Positions 18,342 to 27,186 of a stretch of DNA of 64,000 nt are shown here, one piece after another. A program made the position numbers and the translations under genes. How positions within the stretch are numbered: the stretch's first letter is position 1; every line of letters starts with the position of its first letter. A model generated the notes under the pieces. The model made no database searches, had not been told where the DNA came from, and saw only the letters and a program-made list of their open reading frames with translations. The stretch comes from JALZKA01 sp963701205 (GTDB lineage: Bacteria > Actinomycetota > Thermoleophilia > Solirubrobacterales > 70-9): assembly GCA_963701205.1 (NCBI GenBank), contig OY969575.1:806001-870000 (forward strand). The letters run 5' to 3'.

Positions 18342-18878
18342 TCAGGAAGGAGCTCTTCCAGCCCCACCAGGAAGGCCAGACCCGGGCTGCTGCGGGGCAG
18401 CGGCGCGGGAATTGATCACGCGCATCCCCCTGGCCTCGTAGCTCGCGAGGGCATAAGGACCGTCGAACGAGTTCGTCTCAACCAACACCCGTGGTGCCAA
18501 CTCGAGGCCGCGACTCAGGACCGTAGTCAGAAGGGCGCCCCCCAGCCCACGCCCCCGATGTTCGGCAAGGAGGCCGAAGATCTCGATCCAGGCCTCGGAA
18601 TCCCCTGGCCTCAGTTCCCCCAGGCCGGCCGCCCGGCCGCCGACAAAAAGCACCCAGGTCTCGCGGGCGCCAACCCATTCGGCCCACTGAGCCGGTGACC
18701 AGGGCAGGCGGTCAGTCCAGCCGAAGTCAGCCCCGATCCGCTCATAAAGGGAGCGGTTGATCTTCGTGTCATGGACCAGCTCGATCGACTCGCCGGGCCC
18801 AACCACCGTGGACGCCGGGCGCAGCGCATGGCGGCTCGCCAACTCCAGGCAGGTCGTTACGCGATCCACGTTGGTCAC
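18342..18878 (-). CDS. GNAT-family N-acetyltransferase
   Basis: About 178 residues. The acetyl-CoA binding motif appears as LLAEHRGRGLGGALLTTVLSRGLELAPRVLVETNS, with the R/Q-x-x-G-x-G/A core. An aromatic substrate region WSPAQWAEWVGARETWVLFVGG precedes it. The start is uncertain: ATG at 18878 keeps it clear of the divergent M50 gene, while GTG at 18935 would add 19 residues. Substrate unknown. Confidence 0.72.
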   Translation of the reverse strand: MTNVDRVTTCLELASRHALRPASTVVGPGESIELVHDTKINRSLYERIGADFGWTDRLPWSPAQWAEWVGARETWVLFVGGRAAGLGELRPGDSEAWIEIFGLLAEHRGRGLGGALLTTVLSRGLELAPRVLVETNSFDGPYALASYEARGMRVINSRAAAPQQPGSGLPGGAGRAPS

Positions 18879-18959
18879 CATAGATGGATCGAAGCCCATC
18901 CCGAACCAGCCCAGCAGCCGTACGAGCCGATCCACCCCGGATCCGGCCGCAAGCGGTCC

Positions 18960-19730
18960 GTGCGCGAACGCCTTGAACGTCTATTCGGGCCGATTCTCGC
19001 GGGTGGGATCCTGCTCGCCACCAAAGGCAAGGCCCTCCTCCTGCTGTTGCCGAAGCTCAAGGTCTTCACGACTTCGGCTTCAATGCTCGTCTCAATCGGG
19101 GCGTACACGTTGATTTGGGGGCTACCGTTTGCGGTCGGGTTCGTTGTGCTGTTGCTTGTCCACGAGATGGGGCATGTGTTCCAGCTTCGCCGCGAAGGAA
19201 TCGAGGCATCGGCGCCCATGTTCATCCCCTTCCTCGGCGCGGTTGTGGCGGCTAAATCGCTTGGCGACAACGCCGCCGCCGAAGCCCGGGTCGGGCTGGC
19301 CGGGCCGATCCTGGGCTCGCTTGGCGCGCTAATTCCGCTTGCCATCTGGCTGCTTACCGGCGAGGAGTTCTGGCAGGCACTTGCCTTCGTCGGATTCTTT
19401 TTGAACCTCTTCAACTTGCTGCCGGTGCTGCCGCTCGATGGCGGGCGGGCAATGGCTGCCCTGTCGCCATGGGTCTGGGGAGTGGGATACGCGATGCTTG
19501 TCGCCCTTGCCTTCGTCTTTCCCAACCCGATCTTGCTCTTGATCCTGATCTTTGGAGGCCTCGAATCCTGGCGGCGCTTCAAGCTGCGCGGCACCCCCGA
19601 GTCGCGAAAGTTCCACGCCATCGACGGGCGAACCAGAGCCCTGGTCGCGGTTACATATTTGGGTCTGGCGGCGCTCCTGGCCCTTGGCGTGGCGGAAACG
19701 CACCTTGAGCGCGACTTCAGCGACGTCTGA
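18960..19730 (+). CDS. Site-2-protease-like membrane metalloprotease (M50)
   Basis: 256 residues with several membrane spans. The zinc site HEMGH (VLLLVHEMGHVFQL) sits in the first core helix, and the second motif NLLPVLPLDGGRAM supplies the Asp ligand. Family members cut transmembrane substrates inside the bilayer, often anti-sigma factors or signal-peptide remnants. The GTG at 18960 is chosen because it starts just before the first recognisable helix; upstream in-frame sequence lies antisense to the acetyltransferase. No PDZ domain is visible. The flavoprotein gene begins 9 bases downstream behind GGAGGAG, so the two are cotranscribed. Confidence 0.85.
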   Translation: MRERLERLFGPILAGGILLATKGKALLLLLPKLKVFTTSASMLVSIGAYTLIWGLPFAVGFVVLLLVHEMGHVFQLRREGIEASAPMFIPFLGAVVAAKSLGDNAAAEARVGLAGPILGSLGALIPLAIWLLTGEEFWQALAFVGFFLNLFNLLPVLPLDGGRAMAALSPWVWGVGYAMLVALAFVFPNPILLLILIFGGLESWRRFKLRGTPESRKFHAIDGRTRALVAVTYLGLAALLALGVAETHLERDFSDV

Positions 19731-19739
19731 GGAGGAGAT

Positions 19740-21104
19740 ATGGCAGAACGCGAATTCGATGTGGTGGTGATCGGCGCCGGCCCGGCAGGCGAGGTGGTTG
19801 CCGGACGGCTGGGCGAGGCCGGGCTGCGCGTCGCCCTTTGCGAACGCGAGCTTGTCGGCGGCGAGTGCTCGTTTTACGCGTGCATGCCGTCAAAGGCGCT
19901 GCTGCGACCCGGTGAGCTGATCGGCGAAGTCGGCCGTGTGCCCGGCGTCGAACTTGCGTCCGCAAACGTCGACGCAACGGTGGCGCTAGCCCGCCGCGAC
20001 GAGGTGATTCACGACCTCGACGACTCCAGTATGGAGCCCTGGCTGACCGAGCGCGGAGTTGAATTGATCCGCCAGGCGGGACGGTTGGCGGGCGAGCGGC
20101 GCGTGGACGTCGGCAACGATGTGCTTGTGGCCACCAGGGCGGTAGTGCTGGCAACCGGCACCAGCGCGGCGCTGCCCCCGATCCCTGGCCTCACCGAGGC
20201 GAATCCCTGGACGAACCGCGAGGGCACCACCGCGAAGTTCGTGCCGGCAAGCCTGGTTGTCATCGGTGCGGGTCCCGTCGGCTGCGAACTGGCTCAGGCG
20301 TGGCGCTCGCTCGGCTCCGATGTGACGCTGCTCGAGGCCTCCGATCGCGTGCTGGCAACTGAGGAACCGTTTGCCTCCGCCGAGGTCGCGGCCGCGCTGC
20401 GCGACCGGGGCGTGCGTGTGGAGACAGGCACCAAGATCACGTCGGTCGGTCGCGACGGCGACGGCTTCGCGGTTGAGCTGGAGGGTGGCGAAACCGTCAG
20501 CGCCGCCGAGCTGATGGTCGCCGCCGGTCGCCGGCCCAACACGGACGAGCTTGGCCTGGAGACAGTTAATCTCGAACCAGGGGAATGGATCGAAGTTGAC
20601 GACGCCTTGCGAGTATCTGGGCACGACTGGCTCTATGCGATCGGTGACATCAACCGGCGCTCGCCGCTCACTCATTCCGGCAAGTACCAGGCTCGGGTGG
20701 CCGCCGACGTGATCCTGGGCTCGGACGCATTGGCGAAGGCCGACATCGCCGGTGCCCCTCGGGTCACGTTCACTGATCCGCAGGTCGCAGCCGTGGGCCT
20801 AACGGTCGCTGTCGCTCGCGATCGTGGCCTCGACGTTCGCGAGGTAACCGTGGGGACCTCGGCAAACGCCGGCGCCAGCTTTCATGGACGAAACACGGAC
20901 GGTACCTCCCAGCTCGTGATCGACGAGAGCAGGAGCATCGTGGTTGGGGCAACGTTCGTGGGGTATCAAACCGCGGAGATGCTCCACGCGGCGACGATCG
21001 CGATCACCGGCCAGTTGACACTGGCACAGCTCTTCGAGGCGATCCCCGCCTTTCCGACGCGGACCGAGGTTTGGCTTCGGCTACTGGAGGCGTACGGGCT
21101 CTAA
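19740..21104 (+). CDS. Pyridine nucleotide-disulfide oxidoreductase, dihydrolipoamide-dehydrogenase-like
   Basis: 454 residues. FAD-binding GAGPAG near the start, redox disulfide GGECSFYACMPSKALL (two Cys four residues apart), NAD-binding VVIGAGPVGCELAQ, and the second FAD motif LYAIGDINRR. The C-terminal dimer domain should carry the His-Glu pair that works with the disulfide. Here the position reads IPAFPTRTEVW, with Phe in place of His, so it is probably not a genuine lipoamide dehydrogenase. It may be an NAD(P)H-dependent quinone or other disulfide reductase. A strong GGAGGAG site precedes the ATG. Confidence 0.82.
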   Translation: MAEREFDVVVIGAGPAGEVVAGRLGEAGLRVALCERELVGGECSFYACMPSKALLRPGELIGEVGRVPGVELASANVDATVALARRDEVIHDLDDSSMEPWLTERGVELIRQAGRLAGERRVDVGNDVLVATRAVVLATGTSAALPPIPGLTEANPWTNREGTTAKFVPASLVVIGAGPVGCELAQAWRSLGSDVTLLEASDRVLATEEPFASAEVAAALRDRGVRVETGTKITSVGRDGDGFAVELEGGETVSAAELMVAAGRRPNTDELGLETVNLEPGEWIEVDDALRVSGHDWLYAIGDINRRSPLTHSGKYQARVAADVILGSDALAKADIAGAPRVTFTDPQVAAVGLTVAVARDRGLDVREVTVGTSANAGASFHGRNTDGTSQLVIDESRSIVVGATFVGYQTAEMLHAATIAITGQLTLAQLFEAIPAFPTRTEVWLRLLEAYGL

Positions 21105-21105
21105 C

Positions 21106-22776
21106 TCAGAGGTCGAGCTTGCCCTTCAGACCATTCAGGAAGTCCCTCGGGAAGCCCGGAATCGAGTCGAGCTGATCAAGCGAGGTGAAGCCACCGTGGC
21201 GCTCGCGGAACGCAAGCACCCGGCCGGTTTGCGTGACGGAGAGTCCAAAGCTGCGCAGCTCCTCGAAGCTCGCCGTGTTGACGTTCACCGTCGCGCCGCC
21301 GCCGGACGCGGGGGAGGGCGTCGAGTCGGGTTTCGTGGTGGGTTCCGCGTCGGGGGGAGCTTGCTCGGGTTCGGGTTCGGGCTCGGGCTCGGGTTCAGGT
21401 TCGGGCGGCGCTGGCGGGGCTTCTGCCTGCGCCGTCGAATCCGCGGCAGGCTCTGGAGTCTCCTGGGCTGTCGGCTCGTCCTCGAGATCAAAGATCTCCT
21501 TGGCGTCGAGTTCCGGAAGCGGCTCGGCAATCTCGTCCACCACTGCGCGGGCGCGATCCTCGGCGCTAGTGGCGCGGCGCTCGGCCTCTGCGATCCGATC
21601 CAAAAGGTCACGTAGGTGCTGTGAACGCTCGACCTCGTCCGATTTGAGTTGAGCCAGCCGCTCGGCGCGGGCCGCCCGGGACTCCGCTTCCGCCGCACGC
21701 GCCTCAACGTCCTCAAGGCGCTTCGTGGCGCGCTCCAGGGCCTCAGCGGTGAGCGACTGGCTTTCGGCCAGACGTTCCTCGGTCGCCTGAAGTTCTGCGG
21801 CCAGCGCCTGTTCCTGGGCGCGGCGGGATTCAAGTTGGCGCTCGGCTTCCTTGAGCTCAGAGAGCAACTTGTTGCGCTCCGGCTCGGCCCGCTCGGCTGC
21901 GACTCGCTCGGCTTCCTCAGCAGCGGCGTCAACTCGGCGGTCGGCCTCAGCCTGAGCCTCGGCGACGCGGCGGTCGGCCTCGGCGGCGATCCGCTCCTCC
22001 TCAGCCTTGGTGCGCTCAACCTCGGCCTTCCGCTCAGAGCCTTCGAGACTCTTGAGGGCGCCCTGCTCGGCGGCCTCACGGATTTCCCGCTCTTCGTCGG
22101 GACGCTCCGATATGGCCTTCGCCAATCCGGCGGCGGACCCCGTCGGTGACTCTTTTAGATCTTTGTCGGGCGAGGCGGCGGCCAGCGGAGTCGCGGGCGT
22201 CGGCGGCTTCGCTTTCTTGGCCCGACGCTCGTCGCGCTTTGCCTGCTTGGCTGCGCGGGCAGCTTCAGCCTTCCGACGAGCCCCGTCACGGCGCTCCTGA
22301 CGTGCCCGGGCACGTCCCGCGGCCTTGGCCTCGCGCGCCTGCGCTTTTGTGGAACGGGCACGCTTGCGGCGCTCGCGGGCCGATGGCTTCGCAGCCTTCT
22401 CCTTCGCCGCAAGTTCGCGTTCGGCACTCTTTTGCTGGACCAGCGCCTCTTTCTTGGCCTCGGCATCAGCCTTTGCCTTCTCCGCTGCCTCTTTCTTGGC
22501 CTGGCGCTCGAGATCCTTAGCAACCCGCTTTGCCTCCCGCTTGCTGGGCGGCTTCGGAAGTGCCGCCGCTGTCGTGGCCGCGGATGGAGAGCCGGGTGGC
22601 GGGGTCGATGTCGATTCGCTGGCAGGCGGCTCGCCAATCACGGAATCCCTCGCCGCGGAGGGCTCGGAGGCTGCCTCGGCGCCGCCTGGCGGCGCAGGTT
22701 CGGGCTGCCCGGAGACCGCCTCGGGCTTGGGCTTCGAGTCCTCTTCACTGGGACGCTGCAGGCGGAACGAGCGCAT
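21106..22776 (-). CDS. Long coiled-coil protein with C-terminal ComEA-like helix-hairpin-helix domain
   Basis: 556 residues, in order: a Pro/Ser/Ala-rich segment (to about 80); a very basic Lys/Arg/Ala-rich helix region (about 80-210); a long Glu/Ala/Arg coiled coil (about 225-430); an acidic linker with six Pro-Glu dipeptides in a row; and a C-terminal HhH domain (VNVNTASFEELRSFGLSVTQTGRVLAFRERHGGF, then LDSIPGFPRDFLNGLKGKL). The HhH unit resembles ComEA and could bind DNA. No signal peptide or membrane span. The ATG at 22776 is chosen over upstream in-frame codons because it removes a sequence lying in the smpB spacer. Last gene of the ftsE operon; function unknown. Confidence 0.72.
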   Translation of the reverse strand: MRSFRLQRPSEEDSKPKPEAVSGQPEPAPPGGAEAASEPSAARDSVIGEPPASESTSTPPPGSPSAATTAAALPKPPSKREAKRVAKDLERQAKKEAAEKAKADAEAKKEALVQQKSAERELAAKEKAAKPSARERRKRARSTKAQAREAKAAGRARARQERRDGARRKAEAARAAKQAKRDERRAKKAKPPTPATPLAAASPDKDLKESPTGSAAGLAKAISERPDEEREIREAAEQGALKSLEGSERKAEVERTKAEEERIAAEADRRVAEAQAEADRRVDAAAEEAERVAAERAEPERNKLLSELKEAERQLESRRAQEQALAAELQATEERLAESQSLTAEALERATKRLEDVEARAAEAESRAARAERLAQLKSDEVERSQHLRDLLDRIAEAERRATSAEDRARAVVDEIAEPLPELDAKEIFDLEDEPTAQETPEPAADSTAQAEAPPAPPEPEPEPEPEPEPEQAPPDAEPTTKPDSTPSPASGGGATVNVNTASFEELRSFGLSVTQTGRVLAFRERHGGFTSLDQLDSIPGFPRDFLNGLKGKLDL

Positions 22777-22854
22777 CGGGCCTATCGTCGCACAAGGTTG
22801 CGGTTCATTTCGCATTTGGCCGGGCGCGCGGAGGGCTGCTTGCAAGCCATGCGG

Positions 22855-23334
22855 CTAGCGCATCCTGTGGCTGATCTCGCGCTCGACCTCGCGGCGAACC
22901 TCGCGATCGCGAATCTCACGGCGGCGATCGCGGCCTTCCTTGCCCTTCGCAAGCGCGATCTCGACCTTGGCACGACGGCCCTTGAAGTAGACCCGCGTGG
23001 GGACGAGCGTCAGCCCCTTTTGCTGCGTACGGCCGATCAAACGCTCGATCTCGTAAGCGTGAAGCAAGAGCTTGCGTGGCCGCTCGGGCTCGTGATTGTC
23101 CATGGCCGCGGGCGGATAGGGCGGGATATGGAGGTTGCGCAGCCAGACTTCGCCATCCTCGACAACGGCGTATGCGTCCGCGAGCTGGACCTTGCCGCCA
23201 CGCATCGATTTCACCTCGGTACCGAGCAACGCGATGCCGCACTCAAACTTTTCAATGAGCTCGTATTTGTGGGAGGCGCGACGGTTCGTGGCGACGTCGC
23301 CGGGCGCGACCTTCTTCTTTCCCTTCTTGGCCAT
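22855..23334 (-). CDS. smpB: SsrA-binding protein SmpB
   Basis: 159 residues. Typical start NRRASHKYELIEKFECGIALLGTEVKSMRGGKVQLADAYA, middle NLHIPPYP, RKLLLHAYEIERLIGR, LTLVPTRVYFKGRRAKVEIALAKGK, and a basic C-terminal tail that occupies the mRNA channel. Binds the tRNA-like part of tmRNA during rescue of stalled ribosomes; the tmRNA gene is 4.6 kb away on the other strand. It starts 8 bases after the RNase R stop. RNase R degrades the faulty mRNA in the same pathway, so the pair is functionally matched. Confidence 0.95.
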   Translation of the reverse strand: MAKKGKKKVAPGDVATNRRASHKYELIEKFECGIALLGTEVKSMRGGKVQLADAYAVVEDGEVWLRNLHIPPYPPAAMDNHEPERPRKLLLHAYEIERLIGRTQQKGLTLVPTRVYFKGRRAKVEIALAKGKEGRDRRREIRDREVRREVEREISHRMR

Positions 23335-23342
23335 GGCAGTGT

Positions 23343-25092
23343 TTAGGTTGACCGATCGCCGTCACCGTAGGAGGGCTCGAGGTCGCAGCGGCCGCGCGCG
23401 GGCTCGACCGAATTGACCGTCACCGCGATCGGGTCGCCCAACTTGACGGACCGTCCAGTGCGCCTTCCGACCATGGCGGTTTCCGTCTCGTTGAGGTCGA
23501 AGCGCTCGCCGCGCAGGACTCTGGCGGGCAGGAACCCCTCAAAGACATCCCCGAGCTCACCGGCGAATCGGACGAAGACCCCGGCTCCAACGGCTCCGGA
23601 AACCTCACCTTCGAACCGTGTTTCCCAGCCGCGCTCGAAGAGTTCGCGCTGGAGCAGGAACCCGGCACAGACCCTGTCGGCGCGACGCTCCATGCGGACG
23701 GCGTCGCGTTCGCGCTCCGAACAGTAGGTGGCGGCCTCCCTGACCTCACCGGGATCGGACTCCTCCTCCCCGGCGCCAACCGAGTGCAGGAGGGCGCGGT
23801 GGGCGACCAGATCCGGATAGCGGCGAATTGGCGACGTGAAGTGCGCGTACGCGGTGGAGCCCAGGCCGGCGTGCCCCAGATTCTGAGGCGAGTAATAGGC
23901 CTGCTTCAGCGAGCGCAGGACGATCGAGGACCAAGCGTCCCTGCCATGCCCTCGGCGGCGTGCCTCCGCGGCCACGAGCCGGCTTGCCTCGCCCACAAGC
24001 GCGCCCGCTTCGCTTGGGGCGATCAGCTTCTTGGTCGCCGGCGTTGGCACCTCCAAATCTGAAAGCTGGTCGATCAACCGCTGCACGCGGTCGGGGTCAG
24101 GCTGCTCGTGTACCCGGTAGAGCGAAATCGCCTTGCGGCGCTCAAGGTGGGCTGCAACGCACTCGTTTGCCAGGATCATGAGGTGCTCAATCAAGCGGTG
24201 CGCCTCGGTCTGGGCGACGCCGCTTGCTGCGGCGACGCCGCCATCATCGTCGAACGTGAATTCTGGCTCAAACGACTCGATCTCCAGCGCACCGATCTTG
24301 CGGGCGTCGGCCAGCTCGGCAGCCGCCTGGCGGGCGAGCGCCAGCGGCTCGGCGACTTCGCTGGGCGGCTCGCGCGCCCGCAAAGATCCGGTCGAGCTGC
24401 TCGTAGTCGAGGCGCGCGTCGGAGCGGATCCTGCTCCGGTAAAAGCTGGATGATCGCAGGCCCCCGGCTGCGTCAAGTCGTGCCTCGACGGTAACCGCCA
24501 GGCGATCGGCGCCGGGCACGAGGCTGCAGGCATCGTCGGAGAGCGCCCGGGGCAGCATTGGCTCAACCAGCCCGGGCACATAGACCGATGTCGCTCGCCG
24601 CGACGCCTCCCGGTCGAGGGCCGACCCGGGCCGGACGTGTGCCGAGACGTCGGCGATGTGGATCCACAGCCGGACTCCGTCGCCGTCGCGCTGCGCCGAC
24701 ACCGCGTCGTCGAAATCGCGGGCGCTGGCCGGGTCAACGGTGAACGTCGCCAGGTCGCGAAGGTCGCGGCGGGTGGGATCCACCTTCTCCGCAAGATCGG
24801 GGGCGCCACCGGCGTCGGCTTCAAGGCGGGCCGTAAACCCACGGCGATCCAACCCCTCCCAGAGGATTGCCTCGACGACGTCGCGGGCCCGCTTCGGCGA
24901 TCCGAGCAAGCGGACGGCCCTGGCGCCGCGGGCGGTCGGTGCCGCAAGGATCATCTTTCCGGGATGGGCGTCAAGCTTGCCCCGCTCAAGCGCAACCTGG
25001 CCACCTCGCTCGAACAGCGGCTCGACCACCCGAAAGCGCCCGCGACGCGCGACAACGCCGACGAACGCCTTGGCGCGTTCGCCCCGGCTCAA
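23343..25092 (-). pseudogene. rnr: RNase R/RNase II-family exoribonuclease, interrupted by one single-base shift
   Basis: Becomes a 582-residue protein when one base is dropped near 24370-24378. The first frame (25092 down) holds the RNB catalytic core: FTVDPASARDFDDAVSA with the metal-binding Asp residues and IHIADVSAHVRPGSALDREA. The second frame completes RNB (EAHRLIEHLMILANECVAAHL, FTSPIRRYPDLVAHR) and ends with an S1 domain (FEGEVSGAVGAGVFVRFAG). It is shorter than E. coli RNase R because the N-terminal helix-turn-helix and most cold-shock parts are absent. The TTG start at 25092 overlaps the protease stop as TTGA. A broken rnr next to smpB would be surprising, so sequence error is likely. 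Confidence 0.8.
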
Positions 25093-26278
25093 TGTCGGCC
25101 CGCGTCCCCGTCGAGCTGGCGCAGGGCCTTCGCCAGGGCTTCGTCGCGAGTCGGTCTCGGATTGTCTACCGCTCGGACGTCGGGCTTCAGGCCCTCACCG
25201 GCCAGCGAGACTCCGTCCGCCGTCAGGTACTCGCCAACCGTCAGATCCACGGCGCCGCCAGCGGGAAGCGAGATGACCTCCTGGAAGGTTCCCTTCCCGT
25301 ACGAATCCTCGCCAAGGATCATCCCGATCTCGTACGGACTGGATCGCGGCCGCAAGGATCTCGGCAGCCGATGCGGTGTCACGGTTGATTAGGACGATGA
25401 GCGGGCGCTCATCGAGGGGTTCGCCCTGGGCGTCGTAGATGCGCTCGCCGCGGGTGCGGCTGCGAGTGGTCACAACCTTCTCCCCCTTCTCCACGAACAG
25501 GCTTGACGTCAACACCGCTTCGTTCAGCAGTCCGCCGCCGTTGCCGCGGAGATCGAGGATCAACGCCTCGGCGCCATTGCGGTCGAGCCGCTCAATCTCG
25601 TCGCGCAACTCGCCGTGGGCACCGCGGCTGAACCCGGCGAAGCGCACATGGGCCGCCTTAATGCCGCCGGGTGTCTTCGCAAGTTCCCCCTCCGCGACGG
25701 GCAGCCGCACCGTTGCGCGCTCGAGCGTGAGGTTCGCGGGCCGGCCGGGACCGATCGGATCGACCCTGATCGTCACCTGGGTCCCCGGCTCGCCTTTGAT
25801 CTCAGTCGTCGACACATCGGACGAAACGCCGGCGATGGATTTGCCGTTGACCCCGACGATGACGTCACCCGGGTTCATGTTCGCCCGTTCGGCAGGCGAG
25901 TCCGTCAAGACTTCGGCCACTCGCAGACCCCTGGGCACCTCGGACACGGTGAGTCCGACGCCGGAGAAATTGCCCGCGGTCGCGGCGCTGAAAGCCTTCA
26001 GGTCGGCTGGCGTGAAGTAGTGCGAGAACCTGTCCCCGTATTGCCCTGCGCAATTCGGCGATCATGCCGCGAATGGAGGCCTCGTCAAGCTCGCTCGCTG
26101 TCGGCTCCTCGAAGTAGTTGTCCTCGATCACCTGGCGGGCCTGCTCGCCAAGGGTCCGGTCGCTCAGGTCGTCCCCGGTCAACTGAAGGACGAGGACGAA
26201 TGCGGCAAGCGTCGCGGCGGCGCCAGCCAGCAGGCCCGAGACGAATCCGGAACGTCGGTCGGCGGAGTCCGAGCTCAC
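25089..26278 (-). pseudogene. S41 C-terminal processing peptidase (CtpA-like), interrupted by two single-base shifts
   Basis: About 395 residues when one base is dropped near 26045 and one near 25337. Parts in order: an N-terminal membrane anchor (FVSGLLAGAAATLAAFVLVLQL), a substrate-capping region, a PDZ domain (LRVAEVLTDSPAERANMNPGDVIVGVNG), and the tail-specific-protease core. DLRGNGGG, TASAAEILAAAIQ (Ser equivalent to the catalytic Ser) and GEDSYGKGTFQE (Lys and Gln) keep the Ser-Lys pair. It starts with a GTG overlapping the ftsX stop as GTGA. Acts outside the membrane on protein C-termini, often cell-wall hydrolases, which fits the company of FtsEX. Confidence 0.8.
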
Positions 26279-27183
26279 ACCCTCAGGAAGCGGCGCAAGG
26301 TGATGCCACTTCCAAGGGCGGATACCGACATGGCAGACGCAATGAGGATGATCACCAGGGGCACGAAGCCCATGGTTGAGAAGCTATCCACAAGATCGAA
26401 GTTGTTCGAGAGCGGGTCCACGATCGTCACCTTTCCGAGGAAGAGTATGGCGACGGCCACCACGGCTCCCGTAAGCCCGACGATTACGCCTTCGATGATG
26501 AAAGGCCAGCGGATGAACCAGTTCGTCGCTCCGACAAGCCGCATCACCTCGACCTCGCGGCGACGGGCATAGATCGAGAGCCGGATCGTGTTGCCGACCA
26601 GCATCAGTGAAGCGAGAAGCAGGAGGACCGCGAGCACGACGAGGACGACCGTCACGGCACCGGTGACCCGCGTGATCTTCGAGGCATCCTGGCGCGCGTC
26701 CTGAACCTCTTCGATGATCGGGCTGATCGGTTGCGGTTCGCCCGATGGACCAACAGCGCTGATCGCGGACGACACGGCGCTCAACGACTCTGGGTCATCG
26801 ATATCAATCTTGAACGAAGCGGGGAGCGGATTCGATCGAAGCTCGCCGATTGACTCGCCAAGCTCGCCGTCAACCTTGTCCTGAAGCAGGGGGATTGCCT
26901 CCCGCTTGGAGATGAACTCGACGCCGGTGACGTGTTCGATCGCACCGAGGTCGTTTCCCAGGCCCTGGATCTCGGCCTTTGTGGCGTCGTCAAAGAGGTA
27001 CACGTTGAGGCCGATCTGGTCGCGCACGTCCTGGGTCTTGTCCTCCGATGCCTTCAGAACGGGCACCAGCACGCCAAGCAGGAGCGTCGTCACGACGATG
27101 GTCACGATCGCGGCAATCGACGGCGCTGCGCTGCGACGGAGTGCGCGGAATGCCTCGGAGACAAAGAAGATGAAGCGCGACAT
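26275..27183 (-). CDS. ftsX: Cell division protein FtsX
   Basis: 302 residues with four membrane spans: one near residues 22-45, and three in the C-terminal half (VVLVVLAVLLLLASLMLVGNTI; FIIEGVIVGLTGAVVAVAIL; FVPLVIILIASAMSV). A large extracellular loop between the first two would contact a peptidoglycan hydrolase. ARRREVEVMRLVGATNWFIRWPF is the conserved cytoplasmic FtsX segment that meets FtsE. It starts 3 bases after the ftsE stop. FtsEX regulates septal cell-wall hydrolysis. Confidence 0.93.
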   Translation of the reverse strand: MSRFIFFVSEAFRALRRSAAPSIAAIVTIVVTTLLLGVLVPVLKASEDKTQDVRDQIGLNVYLFDDATKAEIQGLGNDLGAIEHVTGVEFISKREAIPLLQDKVDGELGESIGELRSNPLPASFKIDIDDPESLSAVSSAISAVGPSGEPQPISPIIEEVQDARQDASKITRVTGAVTVVLVVLAVLLLLASLMLVGNTIRLSIYARRREVEVMRLVGATNWFIRWPFIIEGVIVGLTGAVVAVAILFLGKVTIVDPLSNNFDLVDSFSTMGFVPLVIILIASAMSVSALGSGITLRRFLRV

Positions 27184-27186
27184 TGC

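Noticed and set aside
18361..18372. Alternative tmRNA 3' end at CCCCACCA
   Set aside because: It does not pair with the GGGGGCG 5' end, no T-arm precedes it, and it lies in the acetyltransferase coding region. The end at 18294 pairs over 7 bp and aligns in register.
19740..21104. Mercuric reductase
   Set aside because: No heavy-metal-binding domain and no C-terminal Cys pair.
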